Shown: one piece after another, positions 41,618 to 55,553 of the stretch | Layout: each line of letters begins with the position of its first letter | Position numbering within the stretch: the stretch's first letter is position 1 | DNA from: Siphonodentalium dalli | Taxonomy: Eukaryota; Mollusca; Scaphopoda; Gadilida; Siphonodentaliidae | Length of the DNA stretch: 64,000 nt | NCBI GenBank assembly: GCA_032622095.1 | Contig: CP136063.1 | Coordinates: 273,911,426 to 273,975,425, forward strand | Direction of reading: 5' to 3' | Position numbers and translations under genes: made by a program | Notes under the pieces: generated by a model | Told to the model about the DNA's origin: nothing | Database searches by the model: none | What the model saw: the letters and a program-made list of their open reading frames with translations, nothing else

Positions 41618-43588
41618 AATAAAGAACGCTCATTGTTAGTCTAGTCCTGGTATGTTACAAATAAAGAGCGTTCATTGTTAGTCTATTCCTGGTATGTTAC
41701 AAATAAAGAACGTTCATTGTTAGTCTATTCGTGGTATGTTACAAATAAAGAGCGTTCATCGTTAGTCTTACTCCTGGAATGTTACCAATAAAGAACGCTC
41801 ATTATTAGTATATTCCTGGTAAGTTACAAATAAAGAGCGTTCATTGTTAGTCTATTCCTGGTATGTTACAAATAAAGAACGTTCATTGTTAGTCTATTCA
41901 TGGTATGTTACAAATAAAGAGCGTTCGTTGTTAGACTATTCCTGGTATGTTACAAATAAAGAGCGTTCATTGTTAGTCTTACTCCTGGTATGTTACAAAT
42001 AAATAACGCTCATTGTTAGTCTATTCCTTGTATGTTACAAATAAAGAGCGTTCATCGTTAGTCTTACTCCTGGAATGTTACCAATAAAGAACGCTCAGTA
42101 TTAGTATATTCCTGGTATGTTACAAATAAAGAGCGTTCGATGTTAGTCTTACTCATTGTACGTTAAAAATAAAGACCCTTCATTGTTAGTCTTACTCTTG
42201 GTATGTTAACAATAAATAACGCTCATTGTTATTATATTCCTGGTATGTTACAAATAAAGAGCGTTCATTGTTAGTCTATTCCTGGTATGTTACAAATAAA
42301 GAACGCTCATTGTTAGTCTTATTCCTGGTATGTTACAAATAAAGAGCGTTCATTGTTAGTCTATTCATGGTATGTAACCAACACAGAACGTCCATTGTTA
42401 GTCTTATTCCTGGTATGTTACACATTAAGAGCGTTCATTGTTGGTCTATTCATTGTTACCAATAAGGACCGTTCATTGTTAGTCTTAGTCATGGTATGTT
42501 ACAAATAAAGAGCGTTCCTTGTTAGTATATTCATGGTATGTTACAAATAAAGATCGTTCATTGTTAGTCTTATTCCTGGTATGTTACAAATACAGAGCGT
42601 TCATTGTTAGTCTTTCGCGTTGTATGTTAAAAATAAAGAGCGTTAATTGTTAGTCTATTCCTGGTTTGTTACAAATAAATAGCGTTCATTGTTAGTCTTA
42701 CTCCTGGTATGTTACAAATAAAGAACGCTCATTGTTAGTCTATTCCTGGTATGTTACAAATAAAGAGCGTTCATTGTTAGTCTTACTCCTGGTATGTTAC
42801 CAATAAAGAACGCTAATTATTAGTATTTTCCTGGTATGTTACAAATAAAGAGCGTTCGATGTTAGTCTTACTCATTGTACGTTAAAAATAAAGACCGTTC
42901 ATTGTTAGTCTTAGTCATGGTATGTTAGAAATAAAGAGCGCTCATTGTTAGTCTATTCCTGGTATGTTATAAATAAAGAGCGTTCATTGGTAGTCTTACT
43001 CCTGGTATGTTAACAATAAAGAACGCTCATTGTTAGTATATTCCTGGTATGTTACAAATAAAGAGCGTTCATTGTTAGTCTATTCCTGGTATGTTACAAA
43101 TAAAGAACGCTCATTGTTAGTCTTATTCCTGGTATGTTACAAATAAAGAGCATTCATTGTTAGTCTATTCCTGGTATGTAACCAACAAAGAACGTCCATT
43201 GTTAGTCTTATTCATGGTATGTTACAAATAAAGAGCGTTCACTGTTAGTCACCTCCTGGTAAATAACCAATAATGAGCGTTCATTGTTAGTCTATTCCTG
43301 GTATGTTACCAATACAGATCATTCATTGTTATTCGTATTCCTGGTATGTTACAAATAAAGAGCGTGCATTGTTAGTCTATTCCTGGTATGTTACAAATAA
43401 AGAGCGTTTATTGTTAGTCTATTCCTGGTATGTAACCAACAAAGAACGTCCATTGTTAGTCTTATTCCTGGTATGTTACACATTAAGAGCGTTCATTGTT
43501 AGTCTATTAATTGTTTGTTACCAATAAAGACCGTTCATTGTTAGTCTTAGTCATGGTATGTTTCAAATAAAGTGCGTTCATTGTTAGT
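41591..43588 (-). repeat. Inverted block P8, last inverted block
   Basis: 1,998 bp. It shares TGGTAAGTTAC and ACCAACACAG with P6 and P7, but keeps the last reverse monomer (AGTCATGGTATGTTTCAAAT near 43,550) that P5 to P7 lost. It is a mosaic of the two P-block types. Confidence 0.9.
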
Positions 43589-43622
43589 ATAAGACTAACA
43601 ATGGACGTTCTTTGTTGGTTAC
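43560..43622. repeat. B junction 8 (last strand switch in the window)
   Basis: Left arm 43560-43588, ATAAG loop 43589-43593, right arm 43594-43622. 22 of 29 positions pair; unlike junctions 1 to 4 it has CATTG next to TTAGT, so the inner perfect stem is ten pairs. Confidence 0.87.
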
Positions 43623-45393
43623 ATACCAGGAGTAAGACTATCAATGAGCGTTCTTTATTTGTAACATACAAGGAATAGACTAACAATGAACGCTCTTTAT
43701 TAGTAACATACCAGGAATAAGACCAACAATGAGCGTTCGCTATTTGTAACATACCAGGAATAAGACTAACAATGAGCGTTCTTTATTTGTAACATACCAT
43801 GACTAAGACTAACAATGAACGGTATTTATTGGTAACATACAATGAGTAGACTTACAATGAACGCTCTTTATGTGTAACATACCAGGAATAAGACTAACAA
43901 TGAACGATCTTTATTTGTAACATACCATGAATATACTAACAAGGAACGCTCTTTATTTCTAACATACCATGACTAATACTAACAATGAACGGTCTTATTT
44001 TTAACATACAATGAGTAAGACTAACATTGAACGCTCTGTATTTGTAACATACCAGGCATAAGACTAACAATGAACGATCTTTATTTGTAACATACCATGA
44101 ATATACTAACAATGAACGCTGTTTATGTGTATCATACTAGGAATACGACTAACAATGAACGCTCTTTATTTGTAACATACCATGAACAAGAATAACAATG
44201 GACGGTCTTTATTTGTAACATAACACGAATAGACTAACAATGAACGCTCTTCAATTGTAACATACCAGGAATAGACTAACAATGAACGCTCTTTATTTGT
44301 AACATACCAGGAATAGACTAACAATGAACGCTCTTTATTTGTAACATACCAGGGATAGACCAACAATTAACGCTCTTTATTTGTAATATACCATGAATAT
44401 ACTAACAAGGCACGCTCTTTATTTGTAACATACAAGGAGTAAGACTAACAATGAACGCTCTTTATTTGTAACATACCAGGAATAGACTAAATAACAATGA
44501 GCGTTATTTATTTGTAACAAACCAGGAATAGACTAACAATGAACGCTCTATATTTTTAACATACAATGTGTAAGACTAACAATGAACGCTCTTTATTTGT
44601 AACATACCAGGAATAAGACTAACAATGAACGATCTTTATTTGTAACATACCATGAATATACTAACGAGGAACGCTCTTTATTTGTAACATACAATGACAA
44701 AGACTAACAATGAACGGTCTTTATTGGTAACAAACAATACATAGACTAACAATGAACGCTCTTTATGTGTAACATACCAGGAATAAGACTACCAATGGAC
44801 GTTCTTTGTTGGTTACATACCAGGAATAGACTAACAATAAACGCTCTTTGTTTGTAACATACCAGGAATAGACTAACAATGAACGCTCTTTATTCGTAAC
44901 ATACCAGGAATAAGACTAACAATGAATGATCTTTATTGGTAACATACCAGGAATAGACTAACAATGAACGCTCATTATTGGTTATTTACCAGGAGGTGAC
45001 TAACAGTGAACGCTCTTTATTTGTAACATACCATGAATAAGACTAACAATGGACGTTCTTTGTTGGTTACATACCAGGAATAGACTAACAATGGGCATTC
45101 TATATTGGTAACATACCAGGAGTAAGACTAACAATGAACGCTCTTTATTTATAACATACCAGGAATAGACTAACAATGAGCGTTCTTCATTTGTAACATA
45201 CCAGGAGTAAGACTAACAATGAACGCTCTTTATTTTTAACATACCAGGAATAGACTATATAGCAATGAGCGTTCTTTATTTGTAACATACTAGGAATAGA
45301 CTAATAATGAACGCTCTTTATTTGTAACATACCAGGAATAGACTAACAATGAACGTTCTTTATTTGTAACATACCTGGAATAAGACTAACAAT

Positions 45394-46607
45394 GGACGTT
45401 CTTTATTTGTAACATACCAGGAATAGACTAACAATGAGCGTTCTTTATTTGTAACATACCAGGAATAAGACTAGCAATGAACGTTCTGTATTTGTAACAT
45501 ACCAGGAATAGACTAGCAATGAACGCTCTTTATTTGTAACATACCAGGAATAAGACTAAAAATAAACGTTCTTTATTTGTAACATACCAGGAATAAGACT
45601 AACAATGGACGTTCTTTATTTGTAATTTACCAGGAATAAACAAACAATGAGCGTTCTTTATTTGTAACATACCTGGAATAAGACTAGCAATGAACGTTCT
45701 TTATTTGTAACATACCAGGAATAGACTAGCAATGAACGCTCTTTATTTGTAACATACCAGGAATAGACTAACAATGGACGTTCTTTATTTGTAACATACC
45801 AGGAATAGACTAACAATGAGCGTTCTTTATTTGTAACATACCAGGAATAAGACCAACAATGGACGTTCTTTATTTGTAACATATCAGGAATAGACTATCA
45901 ATGGACACTCTTTATTTGTAACGTACCAGGAATAGACTAGCAATGAACGCTCTTTGTTTGTAACATACCATGAATAGACTAGCAATGAACGCTTTTTATT
46001 TGTTACATACATGTAATAGACTAAAAATGAGCGTTCGTTATTTGTAACATACCATGAATAGACTAACAATGAACGCTCTTTATTTGTAACATACCAGGAA
46101 TAGACTAGCAATGAACGCTCTTTATTTGTAACATACCAGGAATATACTAACAATGATCGTTCTTTATTTGTTACATACCATGAATATACTAGCAATGGGC
46201 GTTCTTTATTTGTAACATACCAGGAATAGACTAACAATGAACGCTCTTTATTTGTAACATACCAGGAATAGACTAACAATGAGCGTTCTTTATTTGTAAC
46301 ATACCAGGAATAGACTAACAATGAACGCTCTTTATTTGTAACAATACCAGGAATAGACTAACAATGAGCATTCTGTGTTGGTTACATACCACGAATAAGA
46401 CGAGCAATGAACGCACTTTATTTGTAACATACCAGGAATAGATTAGCAATGAACGCTCTTTATTTGTAACATACCAGGAATAGACTAACAATGAACGCTC
46501 TGTATTTGTAACATACCAGGAATAGATAAACAATTAACGCTCTTTATTTGTAACATACCAGGAATAAGACTAACAATGAACGCTCATTATTGGTATGTGA
46601 ATGATCT
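45394..46607 (+). repeat. S segment in M8
   Basis: Like the S segment in M5 but with two added 42-mers at about 46,051-46,134, which lengthen the antisense open frame from 117 to 145 codons (45,884-46,321). The same pair is seen in M4 near 21,100 and in the distal S segment, so M5 to M7 probably lost it. It ends with the GGTATGTGAATGATC scar at 46,592. Confidence 0.87.
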
Positions 46608-47320
46608 TTATTTGTAACATACCATGAATAAGACTAACAATGGACGTACTTTGTTGGTTACATACCAGGAATAAGACAGGCAATGAACGCTCTTTATTTG
46701 TAACATACCAGGAGTAAGACTAACAATGAACGCTCTTTATTGGTAACATACCAGGAGTAAGACTAACAATGGACGTTCTTTGTTGGTTACATACCAGGGA
46801 TAAGACTAGCAATGAACGCTCTTTATTTGTAACATACCATGAATAAGACTAACAATGGACGTTCTTTGTTGGTTACATACCAGGAATAAGACTAGCAATG
46901 AACGCTCTTTATTTGTAACATATCAGGAGTAAGACTAACAATGAACGCTCTTTATTTGTAACTTACCAAGAGTAAGACTAACAATGGACGTTATTTGTTG
47001 TTTACATACCAGGGATATGACTAGCAATGAACGCTCTTTATTTGTAACATGCAATGAATAAGACTAACAATTGACGTTCTTTGTTGGTTACATACCAGAA
47101 ATAAGACTAGCAATGAACGCTCTTTATTTTTAACATACCATGAATAAGACTAACAATGGACGTTCTTTGTTGGTTACATACCAGGATTAAGACTAGCAAT
47201 GAACGCTCTTTATTTGTAACATACAATGAGTATGACTAACTATGAACGCGCTTTATTTGTAACATACCAGGAATATACCAACAATGGACGTTCTTTGTTG
47301 GTTACATACCAGGAGTAAGA
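46608..47320 (+). repeat. 86-bp dimer subdomain D8
   Basis: Alternating GAACGCTC and GGACGTTC monomers after the S scar, as in M5, with a further GAATATACCAACAATGGACG monomer near 47,270. Confidence 0.82.
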
Positions 47321-47380
47321 CTATCAATGAGCGTTCTTTATTTGTAACATACAAGGAATAGACTAACAATGAACGCTCTT

Positions 47381-49934
47381 TATTAGTAACATACCAGGAA
47401 TAAGACTAACAATGAGCGTTCGCTATTTGTAACATACCAGGAATAAGACTGACAATGAACGGTATTTATTGGTAACATACAATGAGTAGACTTACAATGA
47501 ACGCTCTTTATGTGTAACATACCAGGAATAAGACTAACAATGAACGATCTTTATTTGTAACATACCATGAATATAATAACAAGGAACGCTCTTTATTTCA
47601 AACATACCATGACTAATACTAACAATGAACGGTCTTATTTTTAACATACAATGAGTAAGACTAACATTGAACGCTCTGTATTTGTAACATACCAGGCATA
47701 AGACTAACAATGAACGATCTTTATTTGTAACATACCATGAATATACTAACAGTGAACGCTTTTTATGTGTATCATACCAGGAATAAGACTAACAATGAAC
47801 GCTCTTTATTTGTAACATACCATGAACAAGAATAACAATGGACGGTCTTTATTTGTAACATACCACGAATAGACTAACAATGAACGCTCTTCAATTGTAA
47901 CATTCCAGGAATAGACTAACAATGAACGCTCTTTATTTGTAACATACCAGGAATATACTAACAATGAACGCTCTTTATTTGTAACATACCAGGGATAGAC
48001 CAACAATTAACGCTCTTTATTTGTAATATACCATGAATAGACTAACAATGAACGTTCTTTATTTGTAACATACCATGAATAAACTAACAATGAACGTTCT
48101 TTATTTGTAACATACCAGGAATAAGACAAACAATGAACGCTCTTTATTTGTAACATACCAGGAATAGTCTTACAATGAACGCTCTTTATTTGTAACATAA
48201 CATGAATAGACTAGCAATGAACGCTCTTTATTTGTAACATACCATGAATAGACTAAAAATGAACGTTCTTTATTTGTAACATACCAGGAATAGAGTAACA
48301 ATGAACGCTCTTTATTTGTAACATACCAGGAATAGACTAACAATGAACGCTCTTTATTTGTAACTTACCAGGAATAGACTAACAATGAACGTTCTTTATT
48401 TGTAACATACCAGGAATAGACTAACAATGAGCGTTCTTTATTTGTAGCATATTAGGAGTAAGACTAACAATGAAAGTTCTTTATTTTTAACATACAATGA
48501 GTAAGACTAACAATGAACGCTCTATATTTGTAACATACCAGGCATAAGACTAACAATGAACGATCTTTATTTGTAACATACCATGAATATATTAACAATG
48601 AACGCTTTTTATGTGTATCATACCAGGAATAAGACTAACAATGAACGCTCTTTATTTGTAACATACCATGAATAAGAATAACAATGGACGGTCTTTATTT
48701 GTAACATACCACGAATAGACTAACAATGAACGCTCTTTAATTGTAACATACCAGGAATAGACTAACAATGAACGCTCTTTATTTGTAACATACCAGGAAT
48801 AGACTAACAATGAACGCTCTTTATTTGTAACATACCAGGGATAGACTAACAATTTACGCTCTTTATTTGTAATATACCAAGAATAGACTAACAATGAACG
48901 TTCTTTATTTGTAACAAACCAGGAATAGACTAACTATGAGCGTTCTTTATTTGTAACATACCAGGAGTAAGACTAGCAATGAACACTCTTTATTTGTAAC
49001 ATACCAGGAGTAAGACTAACAATGAGCGTTCTTTATATGTAACATACCAGTAATATACTATCGATCAACGCTCTTTATATGTAACATACCAGGAGTAAGG
49101 CTAACAATGAGCGTTCTTTATTTTTAACATACCAGGAATAAGATTAACAATGAGCGATCTTTATTTGTAACATACCATGAATTTTCTAACAAGGAACGCT
49201 CTTTATTGGTAATATACAATGAGTAGAGTAACAATGAACGCTCTTTATGTGTAATAAACCAGGAATAAGACTAACAATGCACGATCATTATTTGTAACAT
49301 ACCATGAATATACTAACAATGAGCGTTCTTTATTGGTAACATACCAGGAGTAAGACTAACAATGAACGCTCTTTATTTAAAACATATCAGGAATAGACTA
49401 ACAATGAGCGTTCTTTATTTGTAACATACAAGGAGTAAGACTAACAATGAACGCTCTTTATTTATAACAAACCAGGAATAGACTATATAACAATGAGCGT
49501 TATTTATTTGTAGCATACCAGGAGTAAGACTAACAATGAACGCTCTTTATTGGTAACATACCAGGAGTAAGACTAACAATGGACGTTCTTTGTTGGTTAC
49601 ATACCAGGGATAAGACTAGCAATGAACGCTCTTTATTTGTAACATACCATGAATAAGACTAACAATGGACGTTCTTTGTTGGTTACATACCAGGAATAAG
49701 ACTAGCAATGAACGCTCTTTATTTGTAACATATCAGGAGTAAGACTAACAATGAACGCTCTTTATTTGTAACTTACCAAGAGTAAGACTAACAATGGACG
49801 TTATTTGTTGTTTACTTACCAGGGATAAGACTAGCAATGAACGCTCTTTATTTGTAACATGCAATGAATAAGACTAACAATTGACGTTCTTTGTTGGTTA
49901 CATACCAGAAATAAGACTAGCAATGAACGCTCTT
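47381..49934 (+). repeat. T1: first unit of the direct 2.64-kb HOR
   Basis: 2,554 bp, starting at TATTAGTAACATACCAGG. It is 85 bp shorter than T2 because it lacks a 43-mer near 47,450 (the CATGACTAAGAC monomer) and a 42-mer near 48,235 (the GAATATAATAACAATG monomer). All monomers face forward. It carries both the CATGAACAAGAATAACAATG (47,821) and CATGAATAAGAATAACAATG (48,667) markers. Confidence 0.9.
49540..49930 (+). repeat. Short dimer subdomain at the end of T1
   Basis: About four GAACGCTC/GGACGTTC dimers, a compact version of the D subdomain in the composite HORs, closing the T unit. Confidence 0.8.
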
Positions 49935-52573
49935 TATTAGTAACATACCAGGAATAAGACTAACAATGAGCGTTCGCTATTTGTAACATACCAGGAATAA
50001 GACTAACAATGAGCGTTCTTTATTTGTAACATACCATGACTAAGACTGACAATGAACGGTATTTATTGGTAACATACAATGAGTAGACTTACAATGAACG
50101 CTCTTTATGTGTAACATACCAGGAATAAGACTAACAATGAACGATCTTTATTTGTAACATACCATGAATATACTAACAAGGAACGCTCTTTATTTCAAAC
50201 ATACCCTGACTAATACTAACAATGAACGGTCTTATTTTTAACATACAATGAGTAAGACTAACATTGAACGCTCTGTATTTGTAACATACCAGGCATAAGA
50301 CTAACAATGAACGATCTTTATTTGTAACATACCATGAATATACTAACAGTGAACGCTTTTTATGTGTATCATACCAGGAATAAGACTAACAATGAACGCT
50401 CTTTATTTGTAACATACCATGAACAAGAATAACAATGGACGGTCTTTATTTGTAACATACCACGAATAGACTAACAATGAACGCTCTTCAATTGTAACAT
50501 ACCAGGAATAGACTAACAATGAACGCTCTTTATTTGTAACATACCAGGAATATACTAACAATGAACGCTCTTTATTTGTAACATACCATGGATAGACCAA
50601 CAATTAACGCTCTTTATTTGTAATATACCATGAATAGACTAACAATGAACGTTCTTTATTTGTAACATACCATGAATAAACTAACAATGAACGTTCTTTA
50701 TTTGTAACATACCAGGAATAAGACAAACAATGAACGCTCTTTATTTGTAACATACCAGGAATAGTCTTACAATGAACGCTCTTTATTTGTAACATAACAT
50801 GAATAGACTAGCAATGAACGCTCTTTATTAGTAACATACCAGGAATATAATAACAATGAACGCTCTTTATTTGTAACATACCATGAATAGACTAAAAATG
50901 AACGTTCTTTATTTGTAACATACCAGGAATAGAGTAACAATGAACGCTCTTTATTTGTAACATACCAGGAATAGACTAACAATGAACGCTCTTTATTTGT
51001 AACTTACCAGGAATAGACTAACAATGAACGTTCTTTATTTGTAACATACCAGGAATAGACTAACAATGAGCGTTCTTTATTTGTAGCATATTAGGAGTAA
51101 GACTAACAATGAAAGTTCTTTATTTTTAACATACAATGAGTAAGACTAACAATGAACGCTCTATATTTGTAACATACCAGGCATAAGACTAACAATGAAC
51201 GATCTTTATTTGTAACATACCATGAATATATTAACAATGAACGCTTTTTATGTGTATCATACCAGGAATAAGACTAACAATGAACGCTCTTTATTTGTAA
51301 CATACCATGAATAAGAATAACAATGGACGGTCTTTATTTGTAACATACCACGAATAGACTAACAATGAACGCTCTTTAATTGTAACATACCAGGAATAGA
51401 CTAACAATGAACGCTCTTTATTTGTAACATACCAGGAATAGACTAACAATGAACGCTCTTTATTTGTAACATACCAGGGATAGACTAACAATTTACGCTC
51501 TTTATTTGTAATATACCATGAATAGACTAACAATGAACGTTCTTTATTTGTAACAAACCAGGAATAGACTAACTATGAGCGTTCTTTATTTGTAACATAC
51601 CAGGAGTAAGACTAGCAATGAACACTCTTTATTTGTAACATACCAGGAGTAAGACTAACAATGAGCGTTCTTTATATGTAACATACCAGTAATATACTAT
51701 CGATCAACGCTCTTTATATGTAACATACCAGGAGTAAGGCTAACAATGAGCGTTCTTTATTTTTAACATACCAGGAATAAGATTAACAATGAGCGATCTT
51801 TATTTGTAACATACCATGAATTTTCTAACAAGGAACGCTCTTTATTGGTAATATACAATGAGTAGAGTAACAATGAACGCTCTTTATGTGTAATAAACCA
51901 GGAATAAGACTAACAATGCACGATCATTATTTGTAACATACCATGAATATACTAACAATGAGCGTTCTTTATTGGTAACATACCAGGAGTAAGACTAACA
52001 ATGAACGCTCTTTATTTAAAACATATCAGGAATAGACTAACAATGAGCGTTCTTTATTTGTAACATACAAGGAGTAAGACTAACAATGAACGCTCTTTAT
52101 TTGTAACAAACCAGGAATAGACTATATAACAATCAGCGTTATTTATTTGTAGCATACCAGGAGTAAGACTAACAATGAACGCTCTTTATTGGTAACATAC
52201 CAGGATTAAGACTAACAATGGACGTTCTTTGTTGGTTACATACCAGGGATAAGACTAGCAATGAACGCTCTTTATTTGTAACATACCATGAATAAGACTA
52301 ACAATGGACGTTCTTTGTTGGTTACATACCAGGAATAAGACTAGCAATGAACGCTCTTTATTTGTAACATATCAGGAGTAAGACTAACAATGAACGCTCT
52401 TTATTTGTAACTTACCAAGAGTAAGACTAACAATGGACGTTATTTGTTGTTTACATACCAGGGATAAGACTAGCAATGAACGCTCTTTATTTGTAACATG
52501 CAATGAATAAGACTAACAATTGACGTTCTTTGTTGGTTACATACCAGAAATAAGACTAGCAATGAACGCTCTT
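49935..52573 (+). repeat. T2: 2,639-bp HOR unit
   Basis: The TATTAGTAACATACCAGG start recurs exactly 2,639 bp later, and CATGAATAAGAATAACAATG recurs at 48,667, 51,306 and 53,945. It differs from T3 at only a few single bases that I could find, for example CACGAATAG near 50,461 against CAGGAATAG near 53,100. Confidence 0.93.
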
Positions 52574-55212
52574 TATTAGTAACATACCAGGAATAAGACT
52601 AACAATGAGCGTTCGCTATTTGTAACATACCAGGAATAAGACTAACAATGAGCGTTCTTTATTTGTAACATACCATGACTAAGACTGACAATGAACGGTA
52701 TTTATTGGTAACATACAATGAGTAGACTTACAATGAACGCTCTTTATGTGTAACATACCAGGAATAAGACTAACAATGAACGATCTTTATTTGTAACATA
52801 CCATGAATATACTAACAAGGAACGCTCTTTATTTCAAACATACCCTGACTAATACTAACAATGAACGGTCTTATTTTTAACATACAATGAGTAAGACTAA
52901 CATTGAACGCTCTGTATTTGTAACATACCAGGCATAAGACTAACAATGAACGATCTTTATTTGTAACATACCATGAATATACTAACAGTGAACGCTTTTT
53001 ATGTGTATCATACCAGGAATAAGACTAACAATGAACGCTCTTTATTTGTAACATACCATGAACAAGAATAACAATGGACGGTCTTTATTTGTAACATACC
53101 AGGAATAGACTAACAATGAACGCTCTTCAATTGTAACATACCAGGAATAGACTAACAATGAACGCTCTTTATTTGTAACATACCAGGAATATACTAACAA
53201 TGAACGCTCTTTATTTGTAACATACCATGGATAGACCAACAATTAACGCTCTTTATTTGTAATATACCATGAATAGACTAACAATGAACGTTCTTTATTT
53301 GTAACATACCATGAATAAACTAACAATGAACGTTCTTTATTTGTAACATACCAGGAATAAGACAAACAATGAACGCTCTTTATTTGTAACATACCAGGAA
53401 TAGTCTTACAATGAACGCTCTTTATTTGTAACATAACATGAATAGACTAGCAATGAACGCTCTTTATTAGTAACATACCAGGAATATAATAACAATGAAC
53501 GCTCTTTATTTGTAACATACCATGAATAGACTAAAAATGAACGTTCTTTATTTGTAACATACCAGGAATAGAGTAACAATGAACGCTCTTTATTTGTAAC
53601 ATACCAGGAATAGACTAACAATGAACGCTCTTTATTTGTAACTTACCAGGAATAGACTAACAATGAACGTTCTTTATTTGTAACATACCAGGAATAGACT
53701 AACAATGAGCGTTCTTTATTTGTAGCATATTAGGAGTAAGACTAACAATGAAAGTTCTTTATTTTTAACATACAATGAGTAAGACTAACAATGAACGCTC
53801 TATATTTGTAACATACCAGGCATAAGACTAACAATGAACGATCTTTATTTGTAACATACCATGAATATATTAACAATGAACGCTTTTTATGTGTATCATA
53901 CCAGGAATAAGACTAACAATGAACGCTCTTTATTTGTAACATACCATGAATAAGAATAACAATGGACGGTCTTTATTTGTAACATACCACGAATAGACTA
54001 ACAATGAACGCTCTTTAATTGTAACATACCAGGAATAGACTAACAATGAACGCTCTTTATTTGTAACATACCAGGAATAGACTAACAATGAACGCTCTTT
54101 ATTTGTAACATACCAGGGATAGACTAACAATTTACGCTCTTTATTTGTAATATACCATGAATAGACTAACAATGAACGTTCTTTATTTGTAACAAACCAG
54201 GAATAGACTAACTATGAGCGTTCTTTATTTGTAACATACCAGGAGTAAGACTAGCAATGAACACTCTTTATTTGTAACATACCAGGAGTAAGACTAACAA
54301 TGAGCGTTCTTTATATGTAACATACCAGTAATATACTATCGATCAACGCTCTTTATATGTAACATACCAGGAGTAAGGCTAACAATGAGCGTTCTTTATT
54401 TTTAACATACCAGGAATAAGATTAACAATGAGCGATCTTTATTTGTAACATACCATGAATTTTCTAACAAGGAACGCTCTTTATTGGTAATATACAATGA
54501 GTAGAGTAACAATGAACGCTCTTTATGTGTAATAAACCAGGAATAAGACTAACAATGCACGATCATTATTTGTAACATACCATGAATATACTAACAATGA
54601 GCGTTCTTTATTGGTAACATACCAGGAGTAAGACTAACAATGAACGCTCTTTATTTAAAACATATCAGGAATAGACTAACAATGAGCGTTCTTTATTTGT
54701 AACATACAAGGAGTAAGACTAACAATGAACGCTCTTTATTTGTAACAAACCAGGAATAGACTATATAACAATCAGCGTTATTTATTTGTAGCATACCAGG
54801 AGTAAGACTAACAATGAACGCTCTTTATTGGTAACATACCAGGAGTAAGACTAACAATGGACGTTCTTTGTTGGTTACATACCAGGGATAAGACTAGCAA
54901 TGAACGCTCTTTATTTGTAACATACCATGAATAAGACTAACAATGGACGTTCTTTGTTGGTTACATACCAGGAATAAGACTAGCAATGAACGCTCTTTAT
55001 TTGTAACATATCAGGAGTAAGACTAACAATGAACGCTCTTTATTTGTAACTTACCAAGAGTAAGACTAACAATGGACGTTATTTGTTGTTTACATACCAG
55101 GGATAAGACTAGCAATGAACGCTCTTTATTTGTAACATGCAATGAATAAGACTAACAATTGACGTTCTTTGTTGGTTACATACCAGAAATAAGACTAGCA
55201 ATGAACGCTCTT
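52574..55212 (+). repeat. T3: 2,639-bp HOR unit, nearly identical to T2
   Basis: Same monomer series and length as T2. After 55,212 the sequence reads TATTTTTAACATACC instead of TATTAGTAAC, so the next unit does not follow directly. Confidence 0.93.
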
Positions 55213-55553
55213 TATTTTTAACATACCATGAATAAGACTAACAATGGACGTTCTTTGTTGGTTACATACCAGGATTAAGACTAGCAATGAACGCTCTTTA
55301 TTTGTAACATACAATGAGTAAGACTAACTATGAACGCGCTTTATTTGTAACATACCAGGAATAAACCAACAATGGACGTTCTTTGTTGGTTACATACCAG
55401 GAATGGATTAACAGTGAACGCTCTTTATTTGTAACATACCATGAATAAGACTAACAATGGACGTTCTTTGTTGGTTACATACCAGGAGTAAGACTATCAA
55501 TGAGCGTTCTTTATTTGTAACATACAAGGAATAGACTAACAATGAACGCTCTT
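55213..55553 (+). repeat. Composite-type dimer insert between T3 and T4
   Basis: Eight forward monomers continuing the GAACGCTC/GGACGTTC alternation, with GAATAAACCAACAATGG, GAATGGATTAACAGTGAACG and ATCAATGAGCG variants. The same series occurs in M1 near 4,960-5,130 and at 59,270-59,608. It extends the short T dimer subdomain to the form seen in composite HORs. Confidence 0.82.

Larger units (their letters stand above)
43594..47380 (+). repeat. Forward block M8, proximal part
   Basis: Composite-type forward sequence following P8, close to M5 and M7 through the S segment and dimer subdomain. Instead of reaching another A junction it passes at about 47,381 into the directly repeated 2.64-kb array. 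Confidence 0.9.
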
